From positions 1 through 5,074 of the forward strand of contig VXPI01000398.1 in assembly GCA_009839585.1 (NCBI GenBank): a stretch of DNA of 5,074 nt, given 5' to 3'. The stretch is from Gammaproteobacteria bacterium. GTDB lineage: Bacteria > Pseudomonadota > Gammaproteobacteria > Arenicellales > Poriferihabitantaceae. Shown piece by piece: positions 1-5,074 of the stretch. The notes beneath the pieces were generated by a model. The model did no database searches. It saw nothing but the letters and a program-made list of their open reading frames with translations, and was not told the origin of the DNA. Position 1 is the first letter of the stretch; each line of letters starts with the position of its first letter. Both the position numbers and the translations under genes were made by a program.

Positions 1-1291
1 TTATGTACTGTTCTCCAAGATAATCAGCCAGAAACTGGCTTTTTCTGGACAGGTTCATCGCCTGATCAATCTCGGTTGGGATAGTGTTGCTTTGACTAAT
101 CACAGCATTGCCGATAGTTGGTGGTCCTGGATCGATATTCTGTTGAATGCCATGATGGATGCTGGCCAGAATCGTCGCAATCAGTAGATAGGGATTCGCA
201 TCAGCACCCGCGACCCGATGCTCGATGCGTCGTGCTTCCGGATTGCTCTTCGGGATGCGGAATGCAACGAAACGATTTTCGAATCCCCAGTCATCGCGAA
301 CCGGGGCGTAGGAGTCCGGCCTGAAACGCCGGTAGGCGTTCACATTTGGGGCAAAAATCCCCACGCTCTCGGCCATTGTCTTGCATATGCCACCCAGAGA
401 ATATCGCATCAGGTCACTGAGCGAATCCATTTCTCCATATTGTCCATCTCCCGCAAACACATTCTTTCCACTCCTATCCAGCAAGCTGATGTGAACATGC
501 AAGCCACTGCCGGACTGTTCGGGGAACGGCTTTGACATAAAGGTAGCACGCATATTGTGTGTGCGGGCTACACCCTGAACGGTCCTTCTCAACATTACAT
601 ACTGATCGGCAGCCAACAGTGCATCATCAACGTGATGCAGGTTCAGCTCGAACTGTGCCGGTGAATATTCTTTGGAGATCGTGCTGATTCGAATACCCTG
701 ATCCCTGCAAACCGAAACCACCTGATCAAAATAGCTGCTAAACTCCTCGACTTCGTCAATGCTGTAGACTTGGGTTGCAGTCGGCTGCTTGCCAGTCGAT
801 GGCAAGTGAGCAGGCACTGGGCCGGTTTCATCGTCCATATCAGTCTCAAGCAGATAAAACTCTGGCTCGAAAGCCACAACCGGGCGTAACCCAAGAGAGT
901 CAAATCGGTCAAGCACTCTCCTTAGCACATTACGCGGTTCATAGTAGTAGGGTGTACCGTCCAGATCTTTCAGGGTCAACATCATCTGGGCAGTTGGCAA
1001 CTCGGTCCACGCACATGGAGCAAGGGTCTCGACAATCGGTACCGCAACCTCATCGGGATCGCCATCCGAATATCCGAGATTTTCGGGATCTTCCGAATCA
1101 CCGTTAACGGTCAGCAGAAAGGTTGAGCCGGGCAGCATCATTCCGTCATGAAACAGCTTGCCGGCCTCTTCAATCGGATATCGTTTGCCTCGGATGATGC
1201 AACTCAAGTCTGATATATACGCATCCAGATACTGGGTCTGGGGGTATCGTTTCAGATATTGGTCGAGAACCGAGTCTGGTTTAGCGGACAT
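1..1291 (-). CDS. puuA: Gamma-glutamylputrescine synthetase-like glutamine synthetase family protein (3' end off window)
   Basis: Seen: 430 codons are open to the left edge with no stop. The ATG at 1291 is the first possible start, because an in-frame TAA lies three codons upstream; no good Shine-Dalgarno is visible. The protein opens with KRYPQTQYLDAYISDL and RGKRYP (about 14-39). It then shows FEPEFYLL (141-148, metal-ligand glutamates), EYSPAQFELNL (208-218), GSGLHVHISL (261-270), NVNAYRRFRP (316-325), WGFENRFVAFRIP (335-347) and ARRIEHRVAGADANPYLL (353-370), the ordered motifs of the glutamine synthetase catalytic domain. Known: PuuA ligates glutamate to putrescine using ATP, the first step of cytosolic putrescine breakdown. 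Recalled E. coli PuuA has nearly the same wording (RGKRIP, VYSVD, GQFEINL, YRVAGADANPYL). About 30-35 C-terminal residues are missing. Inference: another amine could be the substrate, since no other puu gene is visible. Family assignment is very sure, substrate less so. Confidence 0.85.
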   Translation of the reverse strand, partial: MSAKPDSVLDQYLKRYPQTQYLDAYISDLSCIIRGKRYPIEEAGKLFHDGMMLPGSTFLLTVNGDSEDPENLGYSDGDPDEVAVPIVETLAPCAWTELPTAQMMLTLKDLDGTPYYYEPRNVLRRVLDRFDSLGLRPVVAFEPEFYLLETDMDDETGPVPAHLPSTGKQPTATQVYSIDEVEEFSSYFDQVVSVCRDQGIRISTISKEYSPAQFELNLHHVDDALLAADQYVMLRRTVQGVARTHNMRATFMSKPFPEQSGSGLHVHISLLDRSGKNVFAGDGQYGEMDSLSDLMRYSLGGICKTMAESVGIFAPNVNAYRRFRPDSYAPVRDDWGFENRFVAFRIPKSNPEARRIEHRVAGADANPYLLIATILASIHHGIQQNIDPGPPTIGNAVISQSNTIPTEIDQAMNLSRKSQFLADYLGEQYI

Positions 1292-1330
1292 TATGGATTA
1301 CTGAGTACTGGGATCAATTTTCGGATAAGT

Positions 1331-1353
1331 GAACATCAATAGCAATTGAACAT
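1331..1353. promoter_or_regulatory. Possible operator upstream of puuA-like gene
   Basis: The 161-bp gap upstream of the PuuA-like gene contains an inverted repeat, TCAAT-AGCA-ATTGA (1336-1349). It is overlapped by two direct copies of GAACAT (1331-1336 and 1348-1353) whose starts are 17 bp apart. The site lies 40-62 bp before the ATG, where a repressor or activator would be expected. No convincing -35/-10 pair was found beside it, and arms this short can arise by chance in an AT-rich spacer. It is a candidate only. Confidence 0.25.
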
Positions 1354-1430
1354 TCCTGATACCCAAATGCAATAAGGATTCTGCCCTGCTACCCGCAAAA
1401 TATGGGGGGTTAATTCGCCCGTAAACGGTT

Positions 1431-1444
1431 AGAAGCTGGCTTCC
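1431..1444 (-). terminator. Weak hairpin just after the ATPase stop codon
   Basis: Nine bases past the ATPase stop, the minus-strand transcript reads GGAAGCCAGCUUCU, which can form a 5-bp stem (one G-U pair) closed by a CCAG tetraloop. A second tiny stem (CCGT-TT-ACGG) follows. No U-run follows either one, so this is not a classical intrinsic terminator. It could at most be a 3'-end stabilising or weak termination element. Confidence 0.2.
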
Positions 1445-1452
1445 AGATTGAT

Positions 1453-2760
1453 TTAGGAATCACTGGGCACAGTATTTTCAACTTTTGAATCAAGATTCCC
1501 CTGTTCAATCAGAAAACTGCAAAATGAGGGTATAGGGCTGTAAAAAATACCGCCTTCTGTTTCCTGAAGGGCCCCCTGATGTACAAGATGCTCAATAAGC
1601 CCATATGCATCTATTCTTCCTTCCAGCAAGGAATTCTCCAAATCAAACCCTGTCTGGTTTTTCGCATTGCCTTCAATTAGTTCCCTTATGTCTTCTAGTT
1701 TCATTCCTGCTCTGAACTGTGCCATGACAGCCGCTGTCAGGCCACGCAGGGAATGCATGGGCTTACTTTGCTGGCTCTGGTAGTACGTTATGCGGCTCTT
1801 CGTGAATTCGGCATTCAGGAAATCCCAGTCTAGAGCCTGCATGTCTCCATGGGTCTTGAGCAGTTCCTGTCCCAGGACAGCCTGCGCGAAATGGAGATGG
1901 CGGGGCCAGCCTTCGGACGGTTCCGCATAGGCCATCAGTCGATCTCCGAATCCCTCTGCATTCACGCCGAATGTCCGGCAGAATCCTTCCATCACCTGCC
2001 GTGTCTCCCCTGCAGACAGGCAGCCGACCTCGTGTAGTTTGGTCCCGCGAGTCAGCTGCATTTTCCTGGACTTGTCCGGGGTATCGCCAAGACCTGCCAA
2101 GACTAGGGTAAGCGGCAGTTTCCATACATTGTCATGCAGGGCCTGAAGAACCCGGGTAACCGGAGAGTCGGCATCATGATCGAATCTTTGTGCTTCGTCA
2201 ATCGCGACAATGACTGGATTCTTGAGACGACTGTGCCAGGGAAGAGATCGAACCCAATCCTTGAATTCTTCAATCCCCATCATGGAATGAGCCTGGCTCG
2301 GCCCGGATTCTCCCTTTGCGCTCACAGAGACATCACCAATGCCCACTCTGAGAGACAGGCTTCGATCATATTGCCTGTTGAACTCCCATGCCTTCCTTCC
2401 GTAGACCATTTCTGCCAATGGCTTGAGTATGCCTGCCGGAGTAACAATTTCCGCTGAATTCAGCAACAGGACTCGAGGCCTGACTCCCGGCAACCCAGAC
2501 GCTACGGATGGCGTCATTTCCCAGTCTTCGAGCCTTCTCAGTATGGAACTCTTGCCTGCACCCGGTGCACCATGCACGATGCGCGTGTTGCCCGCTATGC
2601 CATGGTTGTCCTCGCGAAACCATGTGCCCGGTTTCCATGATCTCTTGGATACAGTCAGAATATCATCCAAAACGTGATTCCGGCCTGCAAACACGGGAGG
2701 GGCTTCCTTTTCCCCCTCGTCTATAAACAGTCTTAATGCACTTGCCCGGAATTCACTCAT
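1453..2760 (-). CDS. Orphan AAA/STAND-type ATPase with probable C-terminal winged helix, function unknown
   Basis: Seen: 435 residues. The ATG at 2760 is fixed by an in-frame TAA three codons upstream. In order come VFAGR (23-27, the FxGR-type box preceding the P-loop in ORC/STAND-like ATPases), Walker A GAPGAGKSS (64-72), Walker B VIVAIDEAQ (183-191, D188/E189), a sensor-1-like strand LVLAGLGD (219-226) and GWPRHLHFAQ (284-293, a GxPR sensor-2 motif). Residues about 334-420 look like a winged-helix domain ending in YSPIPSFCSFL. A Gly/Ser-rich insert (about 134-162) separates Walker A from Walker B. There is no signal peptide or membrane segment, so it is probably cytosolic. Known: this architecture is shared by AAA_16/AAA_22 proteins, including initiators, transposition regulators (TnsC/TniB type) and STAND switches. 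Inference: a nucleotide-driven switch binding DNA or a partner protein. No nuclease, transposase or effector domain is fused or adjacent, so no function is assigned. Confidence 0.85.
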   Translation of the reverse strand: MSEFRASALRLFIDEGEKEAPPVFAGRNHVLDDILTVSKRSWKPGTWFREDNHGIAGNTRIVHGAPGAGKSSILRRLEDWEMTPSVASGLPGVRPRVLLLNSAEIVTPAGILKPLAEMVYGRKAWEFNRQYDRSLSLRVGIGDVSVSAKGESGPSQAHSMMGIEEFKDWVRSLPWHSRLKNPVIVAIDEAQRFDHDADSPVTRVLQALHDNVWKLPLTLVLAGLGDTPDKSRKMQLTRGTKLHEVGCLSAGETRQVMEGFCRTFGVNAEGFGDRLMAYAEPSEGWPRHLHFAQAVLGQELLKTHGDMQALDWDFLNAEFTKSRITYYQSQQSKPMHSLRGLTAAVMAQFRAGMKLEDIRELIEGNAKNQTGFDLENSLLEGRIDAYGLIEHLVHQGALQETEGGIFYSPIPSFCSFLIEQGNLDSKVENTVPSDS

Positions 2761-2796
2761 TTTTCGTTAGTACTGGCTATCTACTTCGGTTGATTT

Positions 2797-2825
2797 ATTT
2801 TGATGAAAAGGCCTGATTCTGTCAA
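2797..2825 (-). promoter_or_regulatory. Candidate sigma70 promoter for the AAA ATPase gene
   Basis: On the minus strand a perfect -35 hexamer TTGACA (2825-2820) is followed after 17 bp by CAAAAT (2802-2797), a 4/6 match to the -10 consensus. This would start transcription about 30 nt before the ATPase ATG at 2760. The spacing is ideal and the location is in the 233-bp gap after ddl, so the ATPase is likely transcribed on its own. The weak -10 lowers confidence. Confidence 0.45.
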
Positions 2826-2993
2826 ATTGATTTCAGATTGCCAGGAATGTTCCGGGATTATGCTACGCAGAGCTACCACTCGTGCGGTTGGTACCCTTCC
2901 ACATGACGAAACAACGGACGCTACTTTAACTGTTCATAAGATCGATGATTTTAGGGGTTCCGCTCATAATATACGTCATCGCCTATGCCTGTT

Positions 2994-4103
2994 TTAGGTT
3001 TCCAGCGTGAAATTGATTCGTTGTCTGGACGCATGATTTTCAAGGGCGAGTTCAATCAGCCTGTCAATCAATTCGGCATAGGCCAGTCCGCTCTCTGCCC
3101 ACAATCTGGGATACATGCTGATCGGGGTGAATCCCGGCATGGTGTTGACTTCATTCAGCATGACATTCCCTGATTCCCGATCAACAAAGAAATCAATCCT
3201 CGCCAGGCCCTTTCCACCAATCGTACGGAAGGCTTCAACAGCAAGCTGCTGCACCCGGATGGTAGTACTTGAATCAAGGGGAGCAGGCACCGCATACTCG
3301 GTCTGGTTATCCAGGTATTTTGTCTCGTAGTTGTAGAATTCCGCACCCGGAATGATCTCGCCGAGAATCGAGGTTTCAATATCATGATTGCCGAGCACAG
3401 CGCACTCTACTTCATGACAGTTTTCCACGGATTTTTCAACCACAACCTTGTTGTCAAAGTGAAACGCATGTTCCAGTGCACTCACCAGGCGATCGTTGTC
3501 ATGTACTTTGCTGATGCCCACACTGGAGCCAAGATTGGCGGGTTTGACGAATACCGGATAGCCCAGTTCCTCGATTTTGGGCACTATATCCCACGGATTG
3601 TCCTTAAACCAGAAATATTCGTAAATCCGATAGGGCGTTTGCGGTATCCCCGCCGCAGCAAACAGCTTTTTCGAGTGGGCCTTGTCCATGGCAATGGCCG
3701 AGGCGGATACGCCACAACCGACATACGGGATGCCGGCTACCTCAAACAGTCCCTGAATGGTGCCGTCTTCACCAAATGTGCCGTGCAGTACCGGAAAAAT
3801 CACATCGATATGCGGTGCCTTTAAACCCTGGTCGAGAGCACGCAGGTTTGCATGTTGGTGAAGGTCCAGCGTGACTTGATCCTCGTGCTTGGGACGTTCT
3901 CCTGATTTAAAAACTGTCTTGTCCGCAATCTCATCGAGACTCCGGCCAAGATGCCAGTGTCCCTGCTTGTCGATACCAATTACCCAGGCATGGTAACGGT
4001 CCGGGTTGATGGCATTCAAAATGGATCGTGCTGAAATGACGGAAACCTCATGTTCGCACGAGCGTCCGCCAAACAGGATCGCGAGATTGAGTTTTGTTGT
4101 CAA
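2994..4103 (-). CDS. ddl: D-alanine--D-alanine ligase, long (DdlA-like) form
   Basis: Catalyses ATP-dependent joining of two D-alanines in the cytosol, giving the dipeptide that MurF adds to the peptidoglycan precursor. Seen: 369 residues, close to the roughly 364 of E. coli DdlA. FGGRSCEHEVSVIS (11-24) carries the N-terminal catalytic Glu (E17). HGTFGEDGTIQG (107-118), VKPANLGSSVGIS (186-198, ATP-grasp and active-site serines), EVECAVLG (231-238), YNYETKY (257-263, omega loop) and LNEVNTMPGFTP (316-327, Mg2+-binding Glu/Asn) follow in order. The omega-loop Tyr (Y263) is the type seen in D-Ala-D-Ala enzymes; VanA-type D-lactate ligases have His there. The start is TTG (4103): an in-frame TGA lies nine codons upstream with no ATG or GTG between, and the TTG sits at the expected distance before the first strand. 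No Shine-Dalgarno is visible. There are no mur/fts neighbours, unlike ddlB. Confidence 0.96.
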   Translation of the reverse strand: MTTKLNLAILFGGRSCEHEVSVISARSILNAINPDRYHAWVIGIDKQGHWHLGRSLDEIADKTVFKSGERPKHEDQVTLDLHQHANLRALDQGLKAPHIDVIFPVLHGTFGEDGTIQGLFEVAGIPYVGCGVSASAIAMDKAHSKKLFAAAGIPQTPYRIYEYFWFKDNPWDIVPKIEELGYPVFVKPANLGSSVGISKVHDNDRLVSALEHAFHFDNKVVVEKSVENCHEVECAVLGNHDIETSILGEIIPGAEFYNYETKYLDNQTEYAVPAPLDSSTTIRVQQLAVEAFRTIGGKGLARIDFFVDRESGNVMLNEVNTMPGFTPISMYPRLWAESGLAYAELIDRLIELALENHASRQRINFTLET

Positions 4104-4127
4104 GGCAGATTCGAAACTTGCCGCTGA

Positions 4128-4196
4128 TCAAGGTGTGAAGAGCAGTGCCTTTATCCAGTAACAAGGGCAACCTCGCCTCGTTAGCATCAAAGACAT
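4128..4196 (-). CDS. Possible 22-residue leader ORF upstream of ddl
   Basis: An ATG at 4196 opens 22 codons (MSLMLTRRGCPCYWIKALLF then TP) ending at TGA 4130-4128, in the same frame as ddl and 24 nt before its TTG start. It would fall inside the long 5' leader predicted from the extended -10 element at 4250-4258. No Shine-Dalgarno precedes the ATG, and the peptide resembles nothing I know. It could be a translated leader that feeds ribosomes to the weak ddl start, or chance. Confidence 0.15.
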   Translation of the reverse strand: MSLMLTRRGCPCYWIKALLFTP

Positions 4197-4249
4197 TGGA
4201 CTGTGGACGATTGCGATGGGGTATTAATTGGGTGCCCTGGATTTTCTAT

Positions 4250-4258
4250 ATCATAGCA
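4250..4258 (-). promoter_or_regulatory. Candidate extended -10 promoter for ddl
   Basis: The minus strand reads TGCTATGAT here, an extended -10 element (TGn plus TATGAT, 5/6 match to TATAAT). No good -35 lies 16-18 bp upstream, which is tolerated by extended -10 promoters. It lies in the 199-bp gap between the DUF1524 gene and ddl and would leave a leader of about 140 nt before the ddl TTG. Confidence 0.4.
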
Positions 4259-4302
4259 CCGTTAAAGGGGAGAGGGGAAACTTCTCTTGGTTCCATTTAG
4301 AT

Positions 4303-5074
4303 TTATGGTATGTTGGTATATATCTCGTTTCTTGTATCCAGGCTGTCTAGCTTCACTTTCGAAATATTACCTTCGATTTCTGGCACCCGCCACCTTTCCA
4401 AAGCGAAATTAATCATTTTTTCTTCTCTCATATCGAAGAAGCGCTGGTATACCTCATACCAATATTGGCTGGTTTTATTTTTCCGGCCTCCATCTATTGT
4501 ATCTTTCTGCGCTTTTGTGAAAAACTTCTCTAACTCTCGAATCATCAGAGTATTAGGAGTATTTTTTTCAACATTAAAATACATCTCGATTTTTTCTTCG
4601 ATTCTTTTATCGCTCACTGTAATGTTCAAACCCTCGTTCAAAAGTATGAAATTACCAAGCCTGCGTTTATTAACATCTCGATGGTCAATGTCATCGATTA
4701 CGCTGGTTTCGCGTACTGCCCAGATATGCTCTTTATGAAAGAAATCATTGGGTGTGTTCGGATTTCGGGGAGCCATCATTTTAGGAAGATCAATACTTTT
4801 TTTCTGCTTCTCTTGCAGCCCTTGTTCATAGCTTGCGAGGAAGTATTTCAAGCCGCCCCAGTCGTAATAATCTCCAGATTCATCTTTGTCGAGCGTGAGG
4901 TATTCGATAAAAGCACTATCATTGGCTTGTACTTGGATAAATTTTATCAGTTCATCTTTCAACCATTGAGTATTGATTATGTTTCCGTCTATCCGTTTTC
5001 CAAAGTAATTGTAAAAATTATGGGCAAGGCGAAAAAGTTCTCCCTGACCAGAATCCGACCTGCCTGCAATGCCC
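4303..5074 (-). CDS. DUF262/DUF1524 (GmrSD-like) protein, C-terminal HNH nuclease part; 5' end off window
   Basis: Seen: the frame is open from the right edge to TAA at 4305-4303, giving 256 residues. The TTG codon at 4962 is an internal leucine, not a start, since coding continues upstream (FRLAHNFYNYFGKRIDGN and onward). Visible residues 113-118 read HKEHIW and 137-151 read RRLGNFILLNEGLNI followed by a Lys-rich helix (KRIEEKIEMYF). This matches the DUF1524 His ... LGNLTLL ... N ... K pattern of an HNH/His-Me finger nuclease. The C-terminus ends in a helix with ERW, also usual for this domain. Known: in GmrSD, an N-terminal DUF262 ParB/Srx-like NTPase is joined to this domain for type IV restriction of modified phage DNA. 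Inference: the DUF262 half lies beyond 5074. Oddities: the usual HIxP is HIWA here, and sampled 60-base lines are 27-38% GC against 48% in ddl, suggesting acquisition by transfer. Confidence 0.82.
   Translation of the reverse strand, partial: GIAGRSDSGQGELFRLAHNFYNYFGKRIDGNIINTQWLKDELIKFIQVQANDSAFIEYLTLDKDESGDYYDWGGLKYFLASYEQGLQEKQKKSIDLPKMMAPRNPNTPNDFFHKEHIWAVRETSVIDDIDHRDVNKRRLGNFILLNEGLNITVSDKRIEEKIEMYFNVEKNTPNTLMIRELEKFFTKAQKDTIDGGRKNKTSQYWYEVYQRFFDMREEKMINFALERWRVPEIEGNISKVKLDSLDTRNEIYTNIP

Noticed and set aside
218..1107. Several ORFs of 89-110 codons on both strands
   Set aside because: All lie within the PuuA-like gene in other frames; only the minus frame starting at 1291 shows family motifs.
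1763..2677. Several ORFs of 62-120 codons on both strands
   Set aside because: Out-of-frame shadows of the AAA ATPase gene, with Arg/Gly-rich or antisense composition and no motifs.
2943..2981. Inverted repeat CGATGA / TCATCG about 15 bp beyond the ddl stop
   Set aside because: Six-base arms with a 27-base spacer and no U-run; within chance expectation.
2800..2997. 65-codon plus-strand ORF in the gap between ddl and the ATPase gene
   Set aside because: No Shine-Dalgarno, no recognisable motif, overlaps the ddl stop and runs antisense through the candidate ATPase promoter. Length is within chance expectation.
3330..3750. Ddl as a VanA-type D-Ala-D-Lac resistance ligase
   Set aside because: The omega loop has the YETKY tyrosine of D-Ala-D-Ala enzymes, and no vanH or vanX neighbour is present.
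3384..3824. 146-codon plus-strand ORF
   Set aside because: Antisense shadow of ddl, whose own frame carries all catalytic motifs.
4271..4287. Hairpin AGAGGGG-AAA-CTTCTCT downstream of the DUF1524 stop
   Set aside because: It pairs well only as plus-strand RNA (through G-U pairs). On the transcribed minus strand two pairs become A-C mismatches and no U-run follows, so it is not a convincing terminator.
4310..4738. 142-codon plus-strand ORF
   Set aside because: Antisense shadow of the DUF1524 gene; Ser/Leu/Phe-rich composition is a by-product of the opposite-strand codons.
4960..4962. TTG as a start codon giving a 219-residue protein
   Set aside because: The frame continues open upstream to the window edge for 37 more codons, and DUF1524 domains are normally C-terminal, so this is an internal leucine.

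Overview
The window looks like a bacterial chromosome segment, most likely from a gammaproteobacterium. That guess rests on the PuuA-type and long DdlA-type ligase sequences and on a base composition near 48-50% over most of the window. All four real genes lie on the minus strand, so they read from the right end (5074) to the left end (1). Two are cut by the window edges. Intergenic gaps are 161-233 bp, so the genes look like separate transcription units on one strand rather than a tight operon.

In transcription order:
(i) 5074-4303: the C-terminal 256 residues of a DUF262/DUF1524 (GmrSD-like) protein carrying an HNH-type nuclease domain. It is clearly AT-richer than the rest of the window, as expected of an acquired defence gene.
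(ii) 4103-2994: a complete long-form D-alanine--D-alanine ligase (ddl) with every catalytic motif. Its only available start is a TTG without a Shine-Dalgarno sequence. A possible extended -10 promoter and a short in-frame upstream ORF precede it.
(iii) 2760-1453: an orphan 435-residue AAA/STAND-type ATPase with FxGR, Walker A, Walker B, sensor-1-like and GxPR motifs and a probable C-terminal winged helix. Its function is unknown.
(iv) 1291-1: a glutamine-synthetase-fold enzyme closely resembling gamma-glutamylputrescine synthetase (PuuA), missing only about its last 30-35 residues off the left edge.

The genes do not obviously work together: cell-wall precursor synthesis (Ddl) and polyamine catabolism (PuuA) are housekeeping or catabolic functions, and the other two are accessory genes. 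I saw no RNA gene, CRISPR array, insertion sequence or attachment site. The best leads for something undescribed are the orphan ATPase and the DUF1524 protein whose N-terminal half lies outside the window. The remaining observations are small regulatory candidates with limited support.
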